Of a stretch of DNA of 64,000 nt, positions 34,580-42,146 are shown one piece after another. This DNA is from CADCVQ01 sp038260305. GTDB taxonomy: Bacteria > Actinomycetota > Thermoleophilia > Solirubrobacterales > Solirubrobacteraceae. Position 1 is the first letter of the stretch; each line of letters opens with the position of its first letter. The position numbers were made by a program, and so were the translations under genes. The notes beneath the pieces were generated by a model that saw only the letters and a program-made list of their open reading frames with translations, searched no databases and had not been told where the DNA came from. The stretch spans positions 8,434 to 72,433 of the forward strand of contig JBBSNY010000023.1 in assembly GCA_038260305.1 (NCBI GenBank). The letters run 5' to 3'.

Positions 34580-34823
34580 TTATGTCAACTTGCGTTGACG
34601 AACGCGGAGAGATCCGGCGGAGCTCGCCGTCTCACAACGCGTTCTGAGACGCTCTTGGTAGCTCTGCAGCGACCGGTAGATCGTCGGCCGCGAGACGTTG
34701 TAGGCGGGCCGCGAGCTCGTCGATCGTGTGCGTGCCGGCGTCGCGCATCGCGCGCACCGCGGCATGCGCGTCGGCGTCGAGGGCAGCCGGGCGGCCCGCC
34801 GCGAGCGCGTTCGAGACCTTCGT
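34580..34823 (-). pseudogene. Frameshifted C-terminal part of a serine site-specific recombinase
   Basis: Read on the minus strand, one frame gives TKVSNALAAGRPAALDADAH then RAMRDAGTHTIDELAAR. The next frame continues YNVSRPTIYRSLQSYQER. Joined, this is the linker and Hin-type helix-turn-helix tail of a resolvase/invertase. One extra G:C pair within 34703-34708 causes the shift. No catalytic domain is found upstream, where the sequence meets the reverse transcriptase region. It marks a former mobile element or inversion system at this spot. Confidence 0.72.
34584..34599. repeat. Short inverted repeat in an AT-richer pocket
   Basis: GTCAAC and GTTGAC are perfect complements separated by TTGC, just after an imperfect ATAA..TTAT repeat. 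The pocket is clearly less GC-rich than its surroundings. It could be part of a recombinase crossover site, a small terminator for the BFN gene or an operator; nothing decides between these. Confidence 0.35.
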
Positions 34824-34965
34824 CTGGCGCGCGGGTCGGCGCCTCAGCGATCATCGGAGGCTCGAGCGGTCTCCGCACCCGCTCGCCGGGCACAGCTTCA
34901 CGGCGTCGTAGCATCGTGACGATCTGGGACCTCGAGAACTCAACTTCGATCTCGCGTACAAGCGG

Positions 34966-36528
34966 GTGGTCGACGAGCTCGTCGAGCAGCCGAAAAGTGG
35001 CCGGGCCTTCGTCGAGAACGAGTTCGAGCGTGAGCTCGCCGAGACTCAGCTCGATCAGTGGCTCAAGGACCTCGAGACCACGGTTGTGGCCGAGCACTAC
35101 GCCCCGGGGGCAGTTGAGCTTTGTGGAGCGCCGAAGGGCGGCGATCTCATTCGCCCCGGCGCCCGAATGGCGCTATCCGATCGTGTCGTTTACACGGCGG
35201 CGGTGGGGTCCTGCCTTCCGCGCATTGTCGCTGCCACGAAGTGGTCGCAGCGGACCGTCGACTTTGCTCCGCTGTTCCACGCCACGCGCCCGTATCAGCG
35301 CCAATGGGTGCTCAAACCCTTCCTGGGCTGGGATCTCTGGACAACGCAGAGTCTGCGGCGGGTCGACCGAAAGAGCACCAAGTATGTGATTACCGCGGAT
35401 ATCGCCGGCTTCTTTGAAAACGTGAGCCTGAAGCGCCTGCGGCACGAACTCGTCCGGATCGGCTGTCCGGAACTGGCGGTCAAGCTGCTCAGCTTGTGCC
35501 TCAACAAGTGGGCGCTCGTTGATGATCGAAGTCTTCCCCAAGGCGTCCTGGCCTCAGACATCCTGGCCAAGCTCTACCTGGAGAGCTTCGACAAGCGCCT
35601 GAAGGACGCGGGATACGTGCATGTCCGCTACGCCGACGACATTCGCGTGTTCTGTCGGTCGCACTTCGAAGCGCGGAGAGGGCTCGTGCTGCTCACGGAG
35701 ATGCTCCGAGAGCGCGGGCTGACAATGCAGACCGCGAAGACCAGGATCCGGCCCGCGGGCGACGAACTCCGACGCGAGTTCGAGGGCGCCGTTCCAGCGA
35801 TCCGCGATCTGAATCGGGAGTTCATCGACGAAGCCGTCGATGCCGACGTCCTACCGGCTGACCGAAGCTCGGTCCCGGTATCGGTGATTGATGACCTGAT
35901 CGAGCCCGACCCGGCGCGCATGGATCCGGAGGTGCTTCGGCGGGCGTGGCAGAAGTTCGTTCTCGATGTGGACGAGCCCAACCGTTCGATGTTTCGATAC
36001 CTGCTCCGGCGGTTCGCCGCGACGCGCGACCACGTTGCCGTTCCCTACTGCTCGTCGCGTCTTCGTTCGAATCCCGAGGCGCTCACCGAGATTCTGCGGT
36101 ACTTTGCCGATCTGGACGAGCGCACGCTCGAAGCTCCGATCACGAAAGCGCTCACGAGCCGAGAACTCGAGCCTTACCCGTACTCGCGCTACCTCCTTCT
36201 CGGCTGGCTGGGTAGGAACAGGCCGACCCTGCGAGCCACGAGCCTCCGAGCCGTGCGTGCCCATGCGATGGGCGTGCACCAGCCCGACTACGTGCGGGCG
36301 CGCGCTCGCGCTGTGTTAGGAAAGCTTGGTGATGACTCTGATCTTGACCACCTCGCGGCGCTCCTCCCCGGGACCCCTGGGCCGCTCGAACGGGCGCAGC
36401 TGCTCTGCACGCTTACCCGGCTTGAGCGGGGCCGGCGAAACGCTCTCGCGGCTCGGCTCAAGAACGAAGAGCCGTGGGGTAGCCTCGCGCATGCATACGT
36501 TCGGGAGCACGGAGGCTCCAATGCTTGA
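34966..36528 (+). CDS. Reverse transcriptase with long helical C-terminal region (Abi/DRT-like candidate)
   Basis: 520 residues from a GTG. RT motifs appear in order: GAPKGGDLIRPGARMALSDR (about 54-73), motif A VITADIAGFFENVS with Asp near 145, motif B LPQGVLASDILAKLYL near 190, the catalytic YADD near 222-225, and a motif-D-like AKTRIRPAG. From about 270 to 520 the protein is helical and repeat-like. No maturase, HNH endonuclease or protease domain is seen, so it is neither a group II intron protein nor a standard DGR RT. This resembles the Abi/unknown-group RTs linked to phage defence. The frame is open back to 34912 and reads ELNFDLAYKRVVDELV, so the true start may lie upstream. Confidence 0.85.
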   Translation: MVDELVEQPKSGRAFVENEFERELAETQLDQWLKDLETTVVAEHYAPGAVELCGAPKGGDLIRPGARMALSDRVVYTAAVGSCLPRIVAATKWSQRTVDFAPLFHATRPYQRQWVLKPFLGWDLWTTQSLRRVDRKSTKYVITADIAGFFENVSLKRLRHELVRIGCPELAVKLLSLCLNKWALVDDRSLPQGVLASDILAKLYLESFDKRLKDAGYVHVRYADDIRVFCRSHFEARRGLVLLTEMLRERGLTMQTAKTRIRPAGDELRREFEGAVPAIRDLNREFIDEAVDADVLPADRSSVPVSVIDDLIEPDPARMDPEVLRRAWQKFVLDVDEPNRSMFRYLLRRFAATRDHVAVPYCSSRLRSNPEALTEILRYFADLDERTLEAPITKALTSRELEPYPYSRYLLLGWLGRNRPTLRATSLRAVRAHAMGVHQPDYVRARARAVLGKLGDDSDLDHLAALLPGTPGPLERAQLLCTLTRLERGRRNALAARLKNEEPWGSLAHAYVREHGGSNA

Positions 36529-36949
36529 GAACGCCGGTTATGTCGCGCTGATATCGGGAAGCGCGGCGGCGACATCGGTAACGCCCGCGCCGATATCGGG
36601 AACGCTCGCGCTGACAACGGGAACCGCCGCGCCGACATCGGGAACGCTCGCGCTGACAACGGGAACCGCCGCGCCGACATCGGGAACGCTCGCGCTGATA
36701 CCGGGAACGGCGGCGAGAACGTTGGTTCTGTCCGAGGTGTGGCGTGTAATGTGCCGCACGCTGCGGCATAACGTTGCGGCGCACCGTGATAGTCGAGCGC
36801 CCCGTCGGACTTTGGCTGTCAACCTTCCCGACGGGGCGCTCTGCGGGCGCGCCATCCCCAATCCCTCGGGGAGTCTTCATTCATCCCTGAACCGAGCGAA
36901 CCCTAGGCGACCGTGCGGACGGCAGCCGAGCCCGCGACGAGTTCGGTGA
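36521..36949 (+). CDS. Possible small protein with heptad repeats, coupled to the RT gene
   Basis: An ATG overlapping the RT stop by 8 nt is preceded by GGAGG at a spacing of 5 nt, an excellent ribosome site. The frame of 142 codons begins MLENAGYVALISG, then runs through the 21-bp array as heptads of the form T-x-A-x-T-S/T-G (for example TLALTTG, TAAPTSG). It continues for about 70 Arg-rich residues without features. Use of ATA, ACA and GGA codons differs from the surrounding genes. It may be translated, but the repeat could also act at the RNA or DNA level. Confidence 0.35.
   Translation: MLENAGYVALISGSAAATSVTPAPISGTLALTTGTAAPTSGTLALTTGTAAPTSGTLALIPGTAARTLVLSEVWRVMCRTLRHNVAAHRDSRAPRRTLAVNLPDGALCGRAIPNPSGSLHSSLNRANPRRPCGRQPSPRRVR
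36539..36727 (+). repeat. 21-bp tandem repeat array downstream of the reverse transcriptase
   Basis: Eight recognisable 21-bp units and a degenerate ninth follow each other without spacers. The pattern alternates two unit types (acgctcgcgctgacaacggg and accgccgcgccgacatcggg), making a 42-bp higher-order unit. Positions 36602-36643 and 36644-36685 are identical. The outer units are diverged. Period 21 keeps all frames open. It begins 11 nt after the RT stop. Confidence 0.9.
36752..36768 (+). other. Small perfect hairpin after the repeat array
   Basis: TGCCGCA and TGCGGCA pair perfectly (7 bp) around a CGC loop. It lies between the repeat array and the larger hairpin and may belong to a structured transcript. 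Confidence 0.4.
36795..36841. terminator. 14-bp perfect stem with 19-nt loop (terminator or structured RNA)
   Basis: GAGCGCCCCGTCGG pairs without mismatch with CCGACGGGGCGCTC across a 19-nt loop that is comparatively AT-rich. No T tract follows. It is the only strong terminator-like element after the RT unit, about 265 nt beyond its stop. The large loop also fits a structured non-coding RNA arm. Confidence 0.55.
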
Positions 36950-37146
36950 CGGAAGAACGTGCTTCCAGAAGGCCCGAAGAATTGCTCTGATGGTTGTCAA
37001 ATCCCCGGTTTTCGACAAGCATCCATTGAGCTCACCCCAGGCTCCACCTGACCCGAGACCGCCCGACCCGCCTGGTTTTCCACAACCAAGATGGCCGACT
37101 TCGTAGGTCGCCGCGAGAGCGCACGACCAAGCGACGAGATCAGTGC
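36842..37146. other. Intergenic stretch between RT unit and ddl, no recognised gene
   Basis: About 300 nt with lower GC than the neighbours. Small imperfect inverted repeats are present (TTGTC..GACAA near 36985-37018, and TGGTT..AACCA near 37074-37090). Open frames here show no motif I recognise. The far end is the 3' side of ddl. Confidence 0.4.
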
Positions 37147-38097
37147 CTACCCGAGCGCGAGCTCCACGACGCGCCCGATGAGCTCGTCGAAGCCGATCCC
37201 GGCGGCGTCCGCGGCCTGCGGCAGCAGCGACGTGTCCGTCAGACCCGGGATCGCGTTGGCCTCGAGCACGTAGAGCTCGCCGCCCACCCGGTCGAGCATG
37301 AGGTCGATTCGCGCGAAGCCGGCGCAGCCGAGCACCTCCCAGACGTCGAGCGCGAGCTGCTGTGCGCGCTTGGTCACGGCCTCCGGCAGGTCCGCCGGGC
37401 ACACGAACGACGTGCGACCGATCTCGTAGCGGGCCTCGTACTGGTCGTCCTCGTGTGGGATCGCCTCGACGACCGGCAGCACGCGCGGCGCGATGACACC
37501 GTCCCCACCCACCCCGTCGAGCACCGACACCGCGAGGTCGCGGCCGTCGATGTACTGCTCGAGCAGGACCTTGTCGGAGTAGGAGAACGCCGCCACCAGC
37601 GCGCCCGCCACGTCCTTCGCCGAGCGCGCGAGGCGGATCCCCAGAGCGGAGCCCTGGTTGGAGGGCTTGACGACGATCGGAAAGCCGAGGCGCTCCTCGA
37701 TCGCCGGCAGCGCGTCGGCGGCGCCGAGTTCCTTGAACGCCGTCTCGTTGAAGGCGAAGAAGTCCGGCGTCGGGATGCCGGCATCGCGCATGTGGTGTTT
37801 GGCGAGCACCTTGTCGGCGCAGCGGATGCAGGCCGACACGCCCGAGCCGGTGTAGCGGATCCCGACGGCCTCGAGCAGCTCCTGGACCGTGCCGTCCTCG
37901 CCGTCGCGCCCGTGCAGCGCGACGAACGCGACGTCCGGCGAGGCCTCGCGAAGACGCTCGACGAGGTCGTGGCCGACATCGATCCCGACGACGCCGTGAC
38001 CCAGACGCTCCAAAGCGTCCTGCACGCGCGCGCCCGACTTCAAGGAGATCTGGCGCTCGAGGGAACGACCGCCCTTGAGCACCGCCACGCGGGTCAT
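37147..38097 (-). CDS. ddl: D-alanine--D-alanine ligase
   Basis: 316 residues from the ATG giving MTRVAVLKGGRSLERQISLK, which begins 1 nt after the preceding stop. ATP-grasp features are visible: VALHGRDGEDGTVQELLE, PIVVKPSNQGSALGI (the phosphate loop), the LLEQYIDGRDLAVSVL strand and the metal-site end VLEANAIPGLTDTSLLP. It joins two D-Ala for peptidoglycan precursors in the cytoplasm. Pairing with an aminotransferase gene upstream suggests amino acid supply, though D-Ala transaminase function is not shown. Confidence 0.93.
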   Translation of the reverse strand: MTRVAVLKGGRSLERQISLKSGARVQDALERLGHGVVGIDVGHDLVERLREASPDVAFVALHGRDGEDGTVQELLEAVGIRYTGSGVSACIRCADKVLAKHHMRDAGIPTPDFFAFNETAFKELGAADALPAIEERLGFPIVVKPSNQGSALGIRLARSAKDVAGALVAAFSYSDKVLLEQYIDGRDLAVSVLDGVGGDGVIAPRVLPVVEAIPHEDDQYEARYEIGRTSFVCPADLPEAVTKRAQQLALDVWEVLGCAGFARIDLMLDRVGGELYVLEANAIPGLTDTSLLPQAADAAGIGFDELIGRVVELALG

Positions 38098-38098
38098 C

Positions 38099-39544
38099 TC
38101 ATCCTTCGCGGATCCCGGACCCGCCCGCCCGCCCGCGGCGCCGCTCCGGGGCCGGCAGGTGCAGCACGTCGGCGAGCGCCTCGTCGAGCTCGGCGGGGCG
38201 CGGCTCGGCGGCGGGCGGCGCACCTGAGGCACCCCCGGTCAGCCGCTCGTAAAGCGAGATCTGCTCGCGCACGACCTCGCCGATGCGCCGCACCCCCTCG
38301 CGGATGTCGGCCTCGCCGACGCCCGAGAAGTTCAGCCGCATCGAGTTCGCGCCGCGCCCGTCAAGGAACGCCGCGCGCCCCGGCACGAACGCGACGTGCT
38401 GATCCAGAGCGCGCGCGAGCAGGTCCGTCGTGTCGATGTAGTCCGGCAGCGTCGCCCAGATGAAGAGGCCGCCCTGCGGATGCGTCCACGTGCACTCGGG
38501 CCCGAAGCCCTCGGCGAGCGCGTCGAGCATGACGTCGCGACGGCGCCGGTAGATCTCCTTGAGCGAGTGCACGTAGTCCTGCCAGCGGCCGCTCGCGAAG
38601 TACGCGGCGACGAAGAACTGCGTCAGCGACGACGAGCACAGATCGGCCGCCTGCTTGCCGACGTTCATCTTCTCGAGCACCGGCCGCGGCCCGACGCTCC
38701 AGCCCAGCCGCACGCCAGGCGAGAGGATCTTCGAGAACGTGCCGAGGTAGATGACGAAGTTGCCGCCGTCCAGCGAGAACAGCGTCGGCAGCGCGTCGCC
38801 CTCGTAGCGCAGCAGGCCGTACGGGTTGTCCTCGAGCACGAGCAGCTCGCGCTCGCGGATGATCTGCACGAGGCGGTGGCGGCGCGCGAGCGACATCGTC
38901 GTGCCGGACGGGTTCTGGAACGTCGGCACCGTGTAGATGAACTTCGGCCGCCGGCCCTGCACCGTAAGGCGGTCGAGCGTCTCCTCGAGCAGGTCGATGC
39001 GCATGCCGTCGTCGTCGCCGGCGATCTGGATGACCTCGGCCTGGTAGGAGCAGAACGTCGGCACGGCGCCCGGGTACGTCGGCGCCTCGGCGATGATGAC
39101 GTCGCCGGGATCGATCAGCGTCTTGCAGACGAGGTCGATGACCTGCTGGCCGCCGGTCGTGACGAGGACCTCGTCGGGATCGACGTGCGTGCCCTCCTCC
39201 TCCATCACCTCGGCGATGCACTGCTTCAAGACCGCAAGCCCCTCGGTCGGGCCGTACTGCAACGAGCGCGCGCACGAGTCGACCGCGACGCGGCTCATGA
39301 TCGCGGCGAACGACTCGGCGGGAAACGACGCCGTGTCGGGCAGCCCGCCGGCGAGCGAGATGATGTCCTTGCGCTCGGTCAGCGCCATCAGGTCGCGCAT
39401 CGCGGACGAGCGCATGACCTTCGTCCGCGCCGCGAACAGCCCGGCGTAGCGCTCGAGGTCGCGCGACGTCCGGCGGGTCGGCGGCGCAGGTGTCACCAAG
39501 CGGTGTTCGCCAGGGGCCCGCGGCTCCCTGTCGTCTATCGTCAT
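38099..39544 (-). CDS. PLP-dependent class I aminotransferase (MocR/2-aminoadipate-transaminase-like, no HTH)
   Basis: About 481 residues. The fold-type I aminotransferase core shows SLAGGLPDTASFP, LQYGPTEGLAVLK, TTGGQQVIDLVCKTLIDPGD, the aspartate region LEDNPYGLLRY and the Schiff-base Lys in YLGTFSKILSPGVRLGW. There is no N-terminal winged helix, so it is an enzyme rather than a MocR regulator. A C-terminal tail of about 40 residues is Pro/Arg-rich. Two Met codons, three residues apart, compete as start. The amino donor is unknown. Confidence 0.9.
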   Translation of the reverse strand: MTIDDREPRAPGEHRLVTPAPPTRRTSRDLERYAGLFAARTKVMRSSAMRDLMALTERKDIISLAGGLPDTASFPAESFAAIMSRVAVDSCARSLQYGPTEGLAVLKQCIAEVMEEEGTHVDPDEVLVTTGGQQVIDLVCKTLIDPGDVIIAEAPTYPGAVPTFCSYQAEVIQIAGDDDGMRIDLLEETLDRLTVQGRRPKFIYTVPTFQNPSGTTMSLARRHRLVQIIRERELLVLEDNPYGLLRYEGDALPTLFSLDGGNFVIYLGTFSKILSPGVRLGWSVGPRPVLEKMNVGKQAADLCSSSLTQFFVAAYFASGRWQDYVHSLKEIYRRRRDVMLDALAEGFGPECTWTHPQGGLFIWATLPDYIDTTDLLARALDQHVAFVPGRAAFLDGRGANSMRLNFSGVGEADIREGVRRIGEVVREQISLYERLTGGASGAPPAAEPRPAELDEALADVLHLPAPERRRGRAGGSGIREG

Positions 39545-39588
39545 GCGCCTCACGGTATCGGAGGCCTCCGGTCGGCCTTGGGACAGCT

Positions 39589-40167
39589 TTGCGACTGCTG
39601 ATCGACATTCTCCAAGGCGCCGGTCTGGCCGGCGCGGCGGGCATCCGCCCGTTTCTGCCTGCGCTCATGGCCGGCGCGCTCGCGAGCGGGAACATCGGGA
39701 TCGACTACGAGCACACGCCGTTTGCGTTCCTCGAGCAGCCCGGCTGGCTGGCCGCAGTCGTGGTCGCGCTCGTCGTCGCGGTCGTGCTGCAGCGCCGCGG
39801 CGTGCCGGAGAAGCTGCTCGACTCGTCGCTGTCGGGCATCGGCATCGGGCTCGGCGCACTGCTCTGCGCCGGTGCGCTCGCCGACCACGGCTACGCCTGG
39901 TGGCCGGGTCTCGTCGGCGGCGGCCTCAGCGCCGCGCTCGCCGGCGCCGCCACGCAGTCGCTCGTCACTCGCACTCGTGCGCGCCTGGACGACGAGGCGC
40001 GCGCCGCACTACCCGTGTACCTCGAGGGCACAGCGGTCATCCTCGCCGCGCTTGCCGTCGTCTTCGCTCCCGTGACCGTCGTCGCGCTCGGCTTCTTCGC
40101 CTTCCTCCTGCGCGGCGGCCGGCGCCGCGAGGGCGAGAAGTACGCCGGCCTGCGCATCCTCAGGTGA
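39589..40167 (+). CDS. DUF4126-type membrane protein
   Basis: About 192 residues with several membrane helices: LLIDILQGAGLAGAAGIRPF at the front, LAAVVVALVVAVVLQRRG in the middle and APVTVVALGFFAFLLRGGRR at the end. This pattern matches DUF4126 proteins. No ATG or GTG is well placed, so a TTG is proposed; the true start is uncertain because the frame is open further upstream. Function unknown. Confidence 0.7.
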   Translation: MRLLIDILQGAGLAGAAGIRPFLPALMAGALASGNIGIDYEHTPFAFLEQPGWLAAVVVALVVAVVLQRRGVPEKLLDSSLSGIGIGLGALLCAGALADHGYAWWPGLVGGGLSAALAGAATQSLVTRTRARLDDEARAALPVYLEGTAVILAALAVVFAPVTVVALGFFAFLLRGGRRREGEKYAGLRILR

Positions 40168-40180
40168 GATCGACCCGAAG

Positions 40181-41668
40181 GTGAGTCGGCCCCCGAAGCT
40201 GGTCCTGACGGTGATCGACGGCATGAAGCCGACGATGCTCGAACGCGCGATCGGCGCCGGCTCGGCGCCGGCGCTCAAGGCGATCCGCGACCGCGGCACG
40301 TACGTCAACGACTGCGTCGCGGCGTTCCCGTCGGTGACCCCGGTGTGCGCCGGGACGATCGCGACCGGCGTCATGCAGGACGACCACCAGATCCCCTCGA
40401 TGAACTGGTACTCGCGGCGCGAGCAGCGTTACGTCGAGTACGGCTCGTCGTTTCAGGCGTCGCGCAAGTTCGGCCTCACGGCGCAGCTCGTCGACACGAT
40501 CTTCAACATGAACGCCGAGCACCTCGCGGCCGACGTCCCGACGATCTTCGAGACGCTCGACGATGCCGGCGTGCGGACGGCCTGCACGTCGTATCTCATC
40601 TTCCGCGGTCGCCACCACCACGAGGTCTCGCGCGACTTCGCGCTGACGCGGATCGCGTCGCAGCTGTTTCAGAAGCGCTCGGTCATGGGCCCCGCCGAGC
40701 TCTTCTATGCCGACGTCTTCGCGACCCGCAAGACGGGCTGCTGGTCGCGGATGGGGATGCCCGGCATGCGCGACCAGCACGGCGGCTGCGTCGGCGCGTA
40801 CCTCACCGAGCACGACCTCTTCGACTTCCTGCTGCTGTCGCTGCCCGACAACGACGCGCACTCCCACAAGCACGGCCCGCACGCCCAGATCGCGTCGATC
40901 GCCGCGGCCGACGCCGAGCTGTGGCGCGTCATGGAGGCCGGCGGCGGCGCCGGTGCATTCCTCGACGAGCACGCGATGATCGTGATGGCCGACCACTCGC
41001 ACTCGCACATCGAGCAGGTCATCGACTTCGTCGGTCCGTTCAGCGACTGGAAGGTGCTGCAGCCGTCGCTCGCCAACACCGGAGCGGCCGAGCTCGCGCT
41101 GTGCCCCGCCCAGCGCTCGGCGATGATCTACCTGCTGCTGGAGTCGCGCACGCTGGCGCTGCCGCGGATCATCGCGACCGCGAAGGCGATCGAGGGCGTC
41201 GACCTCGTCATGTGGCTCGATGCGGATGGACGCGGGCACATCGCGGGTGAGCGCGGAGAGCTGACGTTCGCCCCGGCGATGGGCGCGGCGCCCGAAGGGA
41301 CGCGCGAGGTCGCCGACGACCGCCGCCTGCTGTGGGACGTCGACGGCGAGCTCGACGCGCTGCTGGCGAGCGTGGAGGACGGGGTGCTCGTCTGCGAGCA
41401 CTACCCCGACGCGCTGCGGCGCGTGTGGTCGGCGCTGCGCTGCAAGACGTCCGGCGACGTGCTGCTGTCGGCCGAGCCCGCCTACGAGTTTCCGGACTGG
41501 GGCAAGCGCGCCCACGTCCGCGGCGGCAGCCACGGCTCGCTACACCGCGTCGACTCGCTCGGCGCGCTGCTGTTCTGCGGCATCGACTGCCCGCCGGAGC
41601 GCCAGGATGGGCCGTGGTCGCTGTGCGACATCGCGCCACTGGTGCTCAGTCACTTCGACGCCGGTTAG
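40181..41668 (+). CDS. Alkaline-phosphatase-superfamily phosphodiesterase/nucleotide pyrophosphatase-like enzyme
   Basis: 495 residues from a GTG. Metal-site motifs of the superfamily are visible: Asp in LVLTVIDGMKPTM, the nucleophile region AAFPSVTPVCAGTIATG, Asp and His in LSLPDNDAHSHKHGP, and the Asp-His pair in IVMADHSHSHIE. A late His lies in VRGGSHGSLHR. Such enzymes cleave phosphodiesters or pyrophosphates, often outside the cell, but no signal peptide is seen here. It ends 10 nt before the GtrA gene. Confidence 0.85.
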   Translation: MSRPPKLVLTVIDGMKPTMLERAIGAGSAPALKAIRDRGTYVNDCVAAFPSVTPVCAGTIATGVMQDDHQIPSMNWYSRREQRYVEYGSSFQASRKFGLTAQLVDTIFNMNAEHLAADVPTIFETLDDAGVRTACTSYLIFRGRHHHEVSRDFALTRIASQLFQKRSVMGPAELFYADVFATRKTGCWSRMGMPGMRDQHGGCVGAYLTEHDLFDFLLLSLPDNDAHSHKHGPHAQIASIAAADAELWRVMEAGGGAGAFLDEHAMIVMADHSHSHIEQVIDFVGPFSDWKVLQPSLANTGAAELALCPAQRSAMIYLLLESRTLALPRIIATAKAIEGVDLVMWLDADGRGHIAGERGELTFAPAMGAAPEGTREVADDRRLLWDVDGELDALLASVEDGVLVCEHYPDALRRVWSALRCKTSGDVLLSAEPAYEFPDWGKRAHVRGGSHGSLHRVDSLGALLFCGIDCPPERQDGPWSLCDIAPLVLSHFDAG

Positions 41669-41678
41669 CCTTGGACCC

Positions 41679-42146
41679 ATGACGGACGAGGCCTTCGCTG
41701 TGCCGGTCGCCGAGGCGCCTCCCCGCCGGCGCAAGCGCGTGCGCCTGCGCATGGCGCTGCGCCAGCCGGCGAACTGGCTGGAGCTCATTCGCTTCGGCGT
41801 CGTCGGCGCGAGCGGCTACGCGGTCAATCTCGGCGTCTTCGCGGTCGCCGTTCACGGCGCGGGATTCGGCTACGCCGTCGCCGCCGTGATGGCGTTCGCC
41901 GTCGCACTGACGAACAACTTCTTCTGGAACAGGCTGTGGACGTTCCGGGCCCTCGACGGGCATGCCGGCTTTCAGGCCGCGCGCTTCGTCGTCGTATCGC
42001 TCGGCGCGTTCGGCTTCAACCTGCTGCTGTTGTTCGTGCTCGTCGAGGCGGGCGGGCTGGCGGCGGTCCCGGCGCAGGCGATCGCGATCGCCGCCGCGAC
42101 ACCGCTGAACTTCATCGGCAACAAACTCTGGAGCTTCCGGAGGTGA
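41679..42146 (+). CDS. GtrA-family membrane protein
   Basis: 155 residues from the ATG giving MTDEAFAVPVAEAPPRRRKR. Four membrane helices follow, with the family motifs IRFGVVGASGYAVNLGVF, FFWNRLWTF and PLNFIGNKLWSF. GtrA proteins are thought to help move polyprenyl-linked sugars across the membrane. Its stop overlaps the GTG of the next gene, a polytopic glycosyltransferase, matching that role. Confidence 0.9.
   Translation: MTDEAFAVPVAEAPPRRRKRVRLRMALRQPANWLELIRFGVVGASGYAVNLGVFAVAVHGAGFGYAVAAVMAFAVALTNNFFWNRLWTFRALDGHAGFQAARFVVVSLGAFGFNLLLLFVLVEAGGLAAVPAQAIAIAAATPLNFIGNKLWSFRR

Noticed and set aside
34577..35389. Plus-strand frame covering the recombinase remnant and the RT start
   Set aside because: Arg/Ser-rich, no motif, and out of frame with the RT.
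36539..36727. CRISPR array
   Set aside because: The 21-bp units follow each other without unique spacers and no cas genes are near.
34966..36950. Diversity-generating retroelement or group II intron
   Set aside because: No template/variable repeat pair with adenine-specific differences was seen, and the RT lacks a maturase or HNH domain and intron RNA features.
36881..37402. Minus-strand frame after ddl
   Set aside because: The part beyond ddl (for example LSKTGDLTTIRAILRAFWK) looked protein-like, but no start, ribosome site or family could be supported and its front overlaps ddl.
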